From Candidatus Zixiibacteriota bacterium (GTDB lineage Bacteria > Zixibacteria > MSB-5A5 > GN15 > FEB-12): a stretch of 5,305 nucleotides of DNA. The stretch's first letter is position 1, and each line of letters opens with the position of its first letter. The DNA is taken from contig JADFLZ010000184.1 in NCBI GenBank assembly GCA_022564135.1, positions 1 to 5,305 of the forward strand, written 5' to 3'. Below are positions 1-5,305 of the stretch, piece by piece. Position numbers and translations under genes: made by a program. The notes under the pieces are model-generated. The model did not search any database. It was not told the DNA's origin and saw nothing but the letters and a program-made list of their open reading frames with translations.

Positions 1-39
1 AAAAACAAAAACGAGTATGAGTGGTAACTGTCTTTTCAT
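1..39 (-). CDS. Start of a B-like membrane protein gene (partial, runs off left edge)
   Basis: Twelve bases after the stop of gene E, on the same strand, an ATG opens a frame that reads MKRQLPLILVFVF to the window edge without a stop. A TGGA element lies 7 nt upstream, a reasonable weak ribosome binding site. The peptide has two basic residues followed by a hydrophobic run, as in a first membrane helix or signal peptide. It resembles the start of gene B (MRRQIPILIT), which occupies the matching place after A, the paralogue of E. I infer that this is a second copy of B and that the operon continues beyond the window. With only 13 codons visible, the product cannot be named from its own sequence; the assignment rests on position, spacing and the short N-terminal match. 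Confidence 0.6.
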   Translation of the reverse strand, partial: MKRQLPLILVFVF

Positions 40-51
40 AATTATTCCAGT

Positions 52-1665
52 TTAGTCAATAACCTCAAACCAGCTTTTAAACGTTTCACCATATTCAGGG
101 AAAATATTTATCAAAAGAATACCGATAATCGCGCTGGCCAGCAAAACCGCCTTGGCATAGTCCTGAGCTTTAAGAGAGCCTAATAGTTCCGGCTCGCGCC
201 CGAGATAAGCCGAGGCTGCAAACAGTTCTTCTCCAATTAAAGTGTAGTCACAGGCGACAAAGAAAAACGGAATCTGCGGGATTTCATCTGTTCCCGCTAT
301 CTGTATTGAGCCTGCGACTGCGCCGGTTTCGGCAAGTATCAGCGACTCAGCAAAAAACTTACCCATATATACGTTTGTAGCCGGCAGGTCACGCATGATG
401 ATACCGTTAACCGCGCCTACATAAGCGAACTGGGAATTTGTTATGAAGTGTACTATGTCATCTTTATAGGCTTCGGGACGACCGGCATCAATAAAGGCTG
501 ATTTGACAACCTCCTGGGCAACGGCCATGACAATCGGGTCGTAGCAGGGAACATTAAGCTCAGTCTGATACTCGGCAACTTTTTTAGCAACTCGTCCTAA
601 AATTGTAAATGAGGCAATAGTAGCAATATCAGCAGCCGAGCCCAGTCCCAAGACGTACAGAATAGGCCTGCCCATTTCGGTAGCGCGGCCGATAGCTTCA
701 TCGACAGCTTCGATTCCTGCCAGAGGCCGTACATATAATGCCATACCCTTTTTGGCGAGTTGTACAAAAATCATGGTAAGAATAGTAAAAACTAAAATAG
801 CGATAAGAACAGGTACCAAACCGCTATTAAACCACTGGCCAGAACTTTGCACCGGGCCGACGATTTCCGAAGTTGTTCTGATGTTCGGATCACTTGTTTG
901 TACATCAATTCTATAGTAGTAATCAATAAAATCAGGTATGAAACCGGGTGATCGACTATCTACAGCACTGGAGTTTTCATGTGAAGTTACTCCGGAGACT
1001 GCTGTACCTACGGAATCAAATCTTCCAATTGTCGCGTCAGGATACTTACCGTACTCTTTTGGGAGCAAGATAAGCAAACTGTCAAACCGGGCAGGAAGTA
1101 GTGGGGCACGAACCTTTAGAACTGGCAAGTCACGTTTCATAGCTGCTATAGTATCTCGCAGCGTTTTATCTACGTATTCCGAAGTTAAAACAAAAGAAGT
1201 GTCTTTTTCGTCATATGCGACCAGGAAAGAAAGCGAATCCAGAAGCGGTTGCCCTGTTAGTACTTCATCAAGTGATTCTTCAGCCAGAGGAATCTCTTTT
1301 TCGAACTTATTGATCCTTGCTTGCACCCAGCCGAGTGAGTCACGTGCAGCCATGACGCTGTCTCTGACGAACGGCTCCCAACGCATTATCTCATAGCTGA
1401 TAACGCTCTTAGCGCCGGCGCTGTCATCAGCCGAAAGCGTCCATTCGATGGTTATTGAATGGCCATGGTCGTTGTCGGTGTCAAAAGCTTTTAGGTCGGT
1501 TACCTGAGCGGGGGCAGCTATGGCCGGAATCGAATCAGCCGGAGTGTCAGTGTCGCTGTCTGTTTGTGCCAACAGAGAAGTCGAAAACGAAACCAATAGT
1601 AATGAGCATACTAAAACTAATAGCAGTACTCTTGATGCTTTCATTTTTTCCAAGTAGTTTCTCAT
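52..1665 (-). CDS. Exported fibronectin-III-like membrane protein with conserved cytoplasmic domain (paralogue of gene A)
   Basis: The 537-residue product has no function I can name. Seen in order: a signal peptide or anchor (about 9-33, ending SLLAQ), an acidic Asp/Thr linker (35-50), the first half of a fibronectin-III-like domain (52-98), an inserted charged, helix-rich stretch (about 99-215), the second half of that domain (216-272), a membrane helix (282-302) followed by AKKG, a conserved soluble domain (about 310-500), and a final membrane helix (504-522) with a short tail. Positive-inside reasoning puts the fibronectin part outside and the 310-500 domain in the cytoplasm. That domain aligns without gaps to gene A (offset 112 residues), sharing GPVQSS-QWFN, AGI-AVDEA-GRATEMG, FFAESLILAETG and CDYTLIGEELFAASAYL. 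The ATG overlaps the stop of gene D by one base (TAATG) but has little Shine-Dalgarno. An in-frame ATG seven codons in (1644) has GGA just upstream and leaves a more typical signal peptide (MKASR, then a hydrophobic core), so the true start may be there. The paralogy is secure; the function is unknown. Confidence 0.9.
   Translation of the reverse strand: MRNYLEKMKASRVLLLVLVCSLLLVSFSTSLLAQTDSDTDTPADSIPAIAAPAQVTDLKAFDTDNDHGHSITIEWTLSADDSAGAKSVISYEIMRWEPFVRDSVMAARDSLGWVQARINKFEKEIPLAEESLDEVLTGQPLLDSLSFLVAYDEKDTSFVLTSEYVDKTLRDTIAAMKRDLPVLKVRAPLLPARFDSLLILLPKEYGKYPDATIGRFDSVGTAVSGVTSHENSSAVDSRSPGFIPDFIDYYYRIDVQTSDPNIRTTSEIVGPVQSSGQWFNSGLVPVLIAILVFTILTMIFVQLAKKGMALYVRPLAGIEAVDEAIGRATEMGRPILYVLGLGSAADIATIASFTILGRVAKKVAEYQTELNVPCYDPIVMAVAQEVVKSAFIDAGRPEAYKDDIVHFITNSQFAYVGAVNGIIMRDLPATNVYMGKFFAESLILAETGAVAGSIQIAGTDEIPQIPFFFVACDYTLIGEELFAASAYLGREPELLGSLKAQDYAKAVLLASAIIGILLINIFPEYGETFKSWFEVID
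191..255 (-). repeat. Paralogous segment, copy 1 (in gene E; partner 4094-4158)
   Basis: These 65 bases match 4094-4158 at 52 positions without a gap (about 80%, counted by hand), in the same orientation. They encode the C-terminal block CDYTLIGEELFAASAYL and the following REP. The similarity comes from gene duplication plus protein-level constraint, and nothing suggests a mobile repeat. Confidence 0.75.
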
Positions 1666-2309
1666 TATCTTAATATATGTAACCAGTCACCCAACAGAAA
1701 ATCAACGCGTCCGATCAGTAGTGACATCCGGCTCATGACAGTGTAACCAAACGAAGCACCGAAAGTAACCATTAAAAACCAGGTGCCGACTTTGGCCGTT
1801 GCCCCGAAAACTCCTTTGTGTTCTTTGGAAAAGAAAAAGTAAACAAGTCCTGAAAGAACACCAACCAGAATAACTAAGCTACCAAATGTTTCACCCCAGG
1901 CGACAAAGCCTGTCGCGGCATCGTATACTATGAGGCCCGAAATTGTGCTGCCAATTTGATTCATGGCATTTGAAACAAAATATCCAACCATATAAAGACC
2001 AGCTGTAGCACCTACAATAAGTGCCATCGGCCATCGGGAAACCCAGCCGATTTTTGGCACAAGCCTTGACAAAAAGAGAAGTCCAAGTATAGCACCGATC
2101 CACAGAAAATAATCCGGTTCTTCGGCAGTGACAGCGCCTTCGTAGAATTTTTTATAAATGTTATCAAAATAAAATACTATAGCCCAGTAAGCAGCTGAGA
2201 CACCAACGAACAAAGCCTCGCAGGCCTTGTAAAGCGGATTGTCTTTGTACAAAAACGAGAATATCCCTAAGGTCAATATTGCCGCTATCCAGATGCTGAG
2301 CATTTCCAT
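1665..2309 (-). CDS. Six-helix integral membrane protein, unknown function
   Basis: The 214-residue product is mostly hydrophobic. Helices are predicted by eye at about 5-21, 31-48, 68-82, 93-112, 140-160 and 172-190, with short charged connections (YKDNPLYK, RLVPKIGWVSRW, SKEHKG) that should face the cytoplasm. No soluble domain is present. The C-terminal part after the last helix (about 190-214: SRMSLLIGRVDFLLGDWL) looks amphipathic, with two Arg and two Asp set among hydrophobic residues, and could lie on or re-enter the membrane. I do not recognise a transporter or enzyme motif. The gene starts 24 nt after gene C behind GGGTGGA (2319-2325) with 9 nt spacing; an ATG two codons further in is an alternative start. 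Its TAA overlaps the ATG of gene E by one base. As an all-membrane subunit in a strict operon, it is inferred to be a core part of a complex with its neighbours. Confidence 0.88.
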   Translation of the reverse strand: MEMLSIWIAAILTLGIFSFLYKDNPLYKACEALFVGVSAAYWAIVFYFDNIYKKFYEGAVTAEEPDYFLWIGAILGLLFLSRLVPKIGWVSRWPMALIVGATAGLYMVGYFVSNAMNQIGSTISGLIVYDAATGFVAWGETFGSLVILVGVLSGLVYFFFSKEHKGVFGATAKVGTWFLMVTFGASFGYTVMSRMSLLIGRVDFLLGDWLHILR

Positions 2310-2318
2310 ACTATCTAT

Positions 2319-2325
2319 TCCACCC
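2319..2325 (-). promoter_or_regulatory. Ribosome binding site for gene D
   Basis: GGGTGGA on the minus strand lies 9 nt before the ATG of gene D, within the 24-nt gap after gene C. It is a moderate match to the Shine-Dalgarno sequence and supports the start at 2309 over the second ATG at 2303, to which the spacing would be 15 nt. Confidence 0.5.
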
Positions 2326-2333
2326 GGCCGTCA

Positions 2334-3245
2334 TTATGAGGTACCTGCCATTTTCTTTTTTCTGGAGCTGAAGAAAGCCAGATTTCCAATTATTATAAAT
2401 ATAATTACTGTAGCGTGAGCAAAAGTCTGCGCCAGAAGAAAAGTGCTGGCCTTGCCTTTTTCGTTTAATATTTTTTCAAATTCTGCAGCGCCGGTCATGC
2501 CGCCAAGCAAGCCTTTTAATTGTCCGGTGCGAAGATAAGGGTACATCATCGGCGCCTGCACGGCCGTATTGCCCGCTACCATTTCAAATCCAAAGCGGTC
2601 AACTCCAAACTGTACCCATTCGGATGTCCCGGGCTTGCCGGCGCTGAAATTAATTACGAAATCAACATTGCTGAAATTTACAACGTCCTGAAGCAGCGGG
2701 ATATCTCCATAAGCAATATGCCGGTTATCCTTGGGAAACATTCGTTTGAATTCTGTCCCCATCGACTGAATAACAAACTCATTGCCGGACTGAAAGCCAA
2801 GGTTGACCCAGTCTTCACCCTGCACCAGATTTTTAGCTGCAATAATCGGGTCCAGCATCGCTTCTTCTATTGCCTGCTGAGCTTGCTGCGGTCCCTGCGG
2901 CCAAAGCCCCATAATTATAATTTTTAAATCATTTTTGAAAGCGTATTTCAAGAATGCTACTGCCATCGGCTGAAGTTCCGGCGCCGAGGGCGGGTCATAA
3001 TCAAAAGCACAGAGCACTTTGGAACCGGGCTGCAATTTTTCCAGCTGGTCATAAAATTTTATAACATCTTTGGTGATAGGCAGCGGCAGCGTCTTATTCA
3101 TAAGTAGCGGCAGGACGACTGCCAAGCCAATGTATATAAAAACAACTCTTCTTTCTACGGGATGTCCCTGAATCGTCCTGACTAGCAAGTAGATCAGCGA
3201 CAGGCCAACCATGGCGCTTAAAACCATGGCAACAGTACTTAACAT
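2334..3245 (-). CDS. Membrane-anchored protein with large extracytoplasmic alpha/beta-like domain, unknown function
   Basis: The 303-residue product has two N-terminal membrane helices (about 3-22 and 33-49), a soluble domain (about 58-262), a C-terminal helix (about 273-292) and a basic tail (RKKK). The basic loop between helices 1 and 2 and the basic tail imply that the soluble domain lies outside the cytoplasm. That domain alternates predicted strands and helices: KVLCAFDYDPPSAPE is a strand ending in Asp and Pro, followed by a helix, then LKIIIMGLWPQGP, a Gln-rich helix (QQAQQAIEEAM), VNLGFQSGNEFV, and VDFVINFSAGKPG. This is Rossmann-like in appearance, but no family or catalytic motif is recognised. 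The chosen ATG overlaps the stop of gene B (TGATG). A TTG one codon upstream (3248) is also possible, as GGAGG lies 6 nt before it and 9 nt before the ATG. The gene ends in tandem in-frame stops, TAA TGA. It is the only member of the operon whose main soluble part is neither fibronectin-like nor cytoplasmic. Confidence 0.88.
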   Translation of the reverse strand: MLSTVAMVLSAMVGLSLIYLLVRTIQGHPVERRVVFIYIGLAVVLPLLMNKTLPLPITKDVIKFYDQLEKLQPGSKVLCAFDYDPPSAPELQPMAVAFLKYAFKNDLKIIIMGLWPQGPQQAQQAIEEAMLDPIIAAKNLVQGEDWVNLGFQSGNEFVIQSMGTEFKRMFPKDNRHIAYGDIPLLQDVVNFSNVDFVINFSAGKPGTSEWVQFGVDRFGFEMVAGNTAVQAPMMYPYLRTGQLKGLLGGMTGAAEFEKILNEKGKASTFLLAQTFAHATVIIFIIIGNLAFFSSRKKKMAGTS

Positions 3246-3925
3246 CAACCGCTCCCTCCGCCGATATGAGAGCGCTCTATGCCCAGAATGATTCTGAGCG
3301 AGCTTGACATAATCCCCAGTGCGATGCCTATCATGATGGCGCGCTGTCCGGCGGTGTTGGGGTAGGTCATTATCCAGTCGGCGAACCAGCTAAAGACAGG
3401 GAAATCAGTTATTGGAGAAATCATCATATCAAAAAGCGGAACTCTGCCGCCCATCACGAAAAAGCCGGCTATCAAGAGCAGAGTCGCCTGCACATTACGG
3501 GCACGGAAAGCACGGTATGAGGCCGAGGCCACGAAAAAGGCCAGCATCGAAAACATTGTGGCCGAAAGCGGCGTGTATATAAACCGATAGAGCCAGTCAA
3601 AATTTGTACCCGGGTCACGGAAAGAAATCTGAGGATCCTGCGCCATGCCGGAATAGCCATCGTAAAAACCGACAGCCAGAGTTCCTATGAGCGATACGAT
3701 AATTATGACAGCGTAAGGCCAGTCGACGGTTTTCTTGCTGATTTTTTCAAACGAAATTTTGAGAAGATTCAGCGCTCCCAGCCAGACCGCAAAAGCCTGT
3801 ACAATGGCAATCCAGTCGCCAAAAATTAATTCCGATTCCCCAAAGGGGTCATGGGGAATAAAATAACTGATTGCAAAGACCAGACCTGCAATAGTCGTAA
3901 TTAATATTGGAATCTGTCTTCTCAT
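3245..3925 (-). CDS. Six-helix integral membrane protein, unknown function
   Basis: The 226-residue product has predicted helices at about 5-22, 38-56, 70-88, 114-136, 145-161 and 194-214. Basic stretches at the N-terminus (MRR), between helices 2 and 3 (KISFEKISKK), between helices 4 and 5 (YRAFRARN) and after helix 6 (IERSH) are all consistent with both ends in the cytoplasm. The two longest loops, about 89-113 and 162-193, would be outside and are rich in Asp, Pro and aromatic residues. The segment QRAIMIGIALGIMSSSLRII is glycine- and serine-rich and ends in Arg, as helices packed in a complex often do. No known family is recognised. It starts 41 nt after gene A with only a weak AGAG element upstream, and its ATG is preceded directly by an in-frame TAA. 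Its glycine-rich tail (GGGSG) is encoded by the ribosome binding site of gene C, and its TGA overlaps the ATG of C. Partial gene F seems to be a second copy. Confidence 0.88.
   Translation of the reverse strand: MRRQIPILITTIAGLVFAISYFIPHDPFGESELIFGDWIAIVQAFAVWLGALNLLKISFEKISKKTVDWPYAVIIIVSLIGTLAVGFYDGYSGMAQDPQISFRDPGTNFDWLYRFIYTPLSATMFSMLAFFVASASYRAFRARNVQATLLLIAGFFVMGGRVPLFDMMISPITDFPVFSWFADWIMTYPNTAGQRAIMIGIALGIMSSSLRIILGIERSHIGGGSG
3252..3259 (-). promoter_or_regulatory. Ribosome binding site for gene C, inside the end of gene B
   Basis: GGAGGGAG on the minus strand is the strongest Shine-Dalgarno match in the window. It lies within the last codons of gene B, where it encodes part of the GGGSG tail, and ends 6 nt before the ATG of gene C. 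With the TGATG stop-start overlap (3243-3247), this arrangement is typical of translational coupling, so B and C are likely made in matched amounts. Confidence 0.7.
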
Positions 3926-3966
3926 TTACATCATATCTCTATATTTCCGTTAATCCTGTTTTCTCT

Positions 3967-5232
3967 CTATTTCGAGACGAAAATTACGCTCATGTCCCAG
4001 ATATCAAAAGTTGCCAATATAACGCCAACAATAATGCACAAAATAAACAGCCCCTTGCCCATGTCCTGTCCTTTGAGCGATCCCAATTGACGCGGTTCGC
4101 GGGACAGATAGGCCGAGGCCGCAAATAATTCTTCACCAATGAGAGTGTAATCACAGGCCGCTACAAAAAACGGCAGCTGGGCCGGCATGGCCGTGCCTGC
4201 AATTTGAATGGCGCCGACAGAGTTACCGGTTTCTGCCAAAATGAGAGATTCGGCAAAAAATGCGCCCATGTAAAAAATCGTAGCCGGTTTTTCACGTACA
4301 ATCATGCCGTCGATTGCGGCGGCATAGCCAAACTGGTCATCTGTCAGATAGTGCACCTGCCCATCCTGAAGTGCATCGGGGCGGCCAACTTTGGTGTAGG
4401 CTTCTTTCATCGCTTCCCGGGCAGTCACCAGTACCATCGATTTCGAAACGGGAACTTCCAGCCAGGTATCGTATTCGGCGGCCATCTGGGCTACACGCCC
4501 AAGTATGGCGATGGAGGCTATCGTCTGGACATCGTTCATATCCTGAATGCCGGGGATGTAGAAAATCTTTTTGCCCATTTCGGTAGCCCGGCCGACTGCT
4601 TCATCGACAGCATCAATACCGGCAATTTTACGAATGTATATTTTGTCCCCTTTTTTGGCCTTTTCGATATAAAAAATAATCGCTCCGGCCACAAAGAGCA
4701 GAAACAAAAGCACGTATAGGCGATTCATGTTAAACCATTGAGCAGACGACTGCACCGGGCCGGTCACAGTAGCTGCTGAAGTTATTCTGATTTTTTCCTC
4801 GGCTGCGTCCAGATACTCAAAATAGGCGGCTACTTTATAGAAATAAACTTTGTCATCATCAGTCTTATTGTCAGTAAATTTTGTAGCGCCACGAACTGCA
4901 TTACCGGCTGTTTCAAAAGGGCCGTCTTTGGATTCTGAGCGTTGAACCAGATAGCCTGAGACTTTGCCGTTACCGTCATCGTCGGGAGACAAATCCCAGC
5001 TGACTAAAACAGCCCCGCCTTTATCATTGGGGAGGTCTGCCACCATAACATTGGCAGCTGGAAGAGGAGCTATATTGGCTGAGTCTAGGGCTTCTTCGAT
5101 AGTGACAGCAGTATCAGGAGCTGTTTCTGTATCCTGTGCTAGCGTAGTATTTAAACTGATTAATAAAAGAGATAGTGTGAATAAGGCGATTTTCAAGCAA
5201 TTATGAGTCAGATTTGGAGAAGATAATCGCAA
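3967..5232 (-). CDS. Exported fibronectin-III-like membrane protein with conserved cytoplasmic domain (first gene of operon)
   Basis: The 421-residue product has a signal peptide (about 10-32, ending NTTLAQ), an acidic linker (33-55), one fibronectin-III-like domain (about 58-157, with VSWDLSPDDD, GYLVQRS and YFYKVAAY in typical strand positions), a membrane helix (170-189) followed by EKAKKG, a conserved soluble domain (about 196-390) and a C-terminal helix (393-409) with a short tail. Topology reasoning puts the fibronectin domain outside and the 196-390 domain in the cytoplasm. The latter carries AGIDAVDEAVGRATEMG, TIAS--ILGRVA, VGRP, FFAESLILAETG and CDYTLIGEELFAASAYL, all shared with gene E. 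I do not recognise a catalytic signature; it may be a named domain of unknown function. The start is TTG: an in-frame TAG lies 12 nt upstream and AGAGGA sits 8 nt before the TTG, while no nearby downstream ATG would keep the signal peptide. As first gene, it probably follows the operon promoter, near or beyond the right edge. Confidence 0.9.
   Translation of the reverse strand: MRLSSPNLTHNCLKIALFTLSLLLISLNTTLAQDTETAPDTAVTIEEALDSANIAPLPAANVMVADLPNDKGGAVLVSWDLSPDDDGNGKVSGYLVQRSESKDGPFETAGNAVRGATKFTDNKTDDDKVYFYKVAAYFEYLDAAEEKIRITSAATVTGPVQSSAQWFNMNRLYVLLFLLFVAGAIIFYIEKAKKGDKIYIRKIAGIDAVDEAVGRATEMGKKIFYIPGIQDMNDVQTIASIAILGRVAQMAAEYDTWLEVPVSKSMVLVTAREAMKEAYTKVGRPDALQDGQVHYLTDDQFGYAAAIDGMIVREKPATIFYMGAFFAESLILAETGNSVGAIQIAGTAMPAQLPFFVAACDYTLIGEELFAASAYLSREPRQLGSLKGQDMGKGLFILCIIVGVILATFDIWDMSVIFVSK
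4094..4158 (-). repeat. Paralogous segment, copy 2 (in gene A; partner 191-255)
   Basis: This is the matching segment in gene A, in the same orientation and coding frame as the copy in gene E. A second shared stretch begins at 671 in E and 4574 in A and encodes the GRATEMG region. The flanking DNA is much less alike, which points to an old duplication under selection rather than recent copying. Confidence 0.75.
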
Positions 5233-5240
5233 ATTCTCTT

Positions 5241-5246
5241 TCCTCT
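5241..5246 (-). promoter_or_regulatory. Ribosome binding site for gene A, supporting a TTG start
   Basis: AGAGGA on the minus strand lies 8 nt before the TTG at 5232. It overlaps an in-frame TAG (5245-5247), so translation of this frame cannot begin further upstream. The site therefore decides the start: TTG is the only initiation codon that keeps the complete signal peptide. Confidence 0.7.
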
Positions 5247-5305
5247 AAGATTCCTAATATGTTTTGCTAATCATCAGCGGCATTCTAACTTGAACGAATC
5301 GCATC

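Noticed and set aside
1..51. T-rich stretch on the minus strand after gene E as a terminator
   Set aside because: No GC-rich hairpin precedes it, and the T-rich codons belong to the open start of gene F (Val/Phe codons).
938..1396. 152-residue open frame on the plus strand, opposite gene E
   Set aside because: It is antisense to the insertion in E, its Ser/Arg-rich composition is typical of a shadow frame, and it breaks the one-strand operon layout.
1600..1640. Lipoprotein signal at Cys20 of gene E (LVLVC)
   Set aside because: The residue before Cys is Val and the Cys sits in the middle of the hydrophobic core, so it does not fit a lipobox; SLLA-Q looks like a signal peptidase I site.
3926..3966. 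Internal promoter or terminator in the 41-nt gap between A and B
   Set aside because: No stem-loop with a T-run and no paired -35/-10 elements are visible; the gap is short and AT-rich only.
4204..4719. 171-residue open frame on the plus strand, opposite gene A
   Set aside because: It lies wholly antisense to the conserved domain of A, has no ribosome binding site of note, and its composition is that of a reversed coding strand.
5266..5278. Imperfect 13-base palindrome (GCTAATCATCAGC) upstream of gene A as an operator
   Set aside because: It is short, has one mispaired position, and occurs once; this is expected by chance in AT-rich leader DNA.
5282..5287. TAGAAT on the minus strand as a -10 promoter element for the operon
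   Set aside because: It differs from TATAAT at one base and is well placed, but the matching -35 position falls just beyond the window edge, and the promoter consensus of this lineage is unknown.

Overview
The window holds one tightly packed operon on the minus strand, about 5.2 kb long. It has five complete genes and the first 13 codons of a sixth, and all are predicted membrane proteins. In transcription order (right to left) they are: gene A, an exported fibronectin-III-like protein with a conserved cytoplasmic domain (3967-5232); gene B, a six-helix membrane protein (3245-3925); gene C, a membrane-anchored protein with a large soluble domain (2334-3245); gene D, a second six-helix membrane protein (1665-2309); gene E, a larger paralogue of A (52-1665); and partial gene F, running off the left edge (1-39), whose first residues resemble the start of B. 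Gaps between genes are 41, -1, 24, -1 and 12 nt. No terminator is visible between the genes.

The sequence shows A and E as clear paralogues. Their last ~235 residues align without a gap at roughly 55% identity (counted by hand), including an almost invariant block around CDYTLIGEELFAASAYL. E differs by carrying about 117 extra residues inside its fibronectin-like domain. F begins MKRQLPLILV and B begins MRRQIPILIT, so the operon appears to repeat an A-B pair: A-B-C-D-E-F. I do not recognise any of these proteins as a characterised family. I have a vague memory that the A/E C-terminal domain is a Pfam domain of unknown function (possibly DUF6754), but I cannot confirm it here.

Predicted topology gives a working picture. 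A and E place a fibronectin-like domain outside and a conserved domain inside the membrane. B and D are pure membrane subunits. C places a soluble alpha/beta-looking domain outside. The strict gene packing and the paired subunits suggest one hetero-oligomeric envelope complex. Its activity (transport, signalling, secretion or energy coupling) cannot be read from the sequence.

The organism is a bacterium that uses TAA, TAG and TGA as stops, has Shine-Dalgarno sites, and has middling GC content by eye. Signal peptides and exported fibronectin-like domains of this style would fit an uncultured diderm lineage of the FCB type, such as Zixibacteria. This assignment is a guess. No RNA gene, CRISPR array, mobile element, integrase or attachment site was found, and no non-coding stretch exceeds 75 bases.
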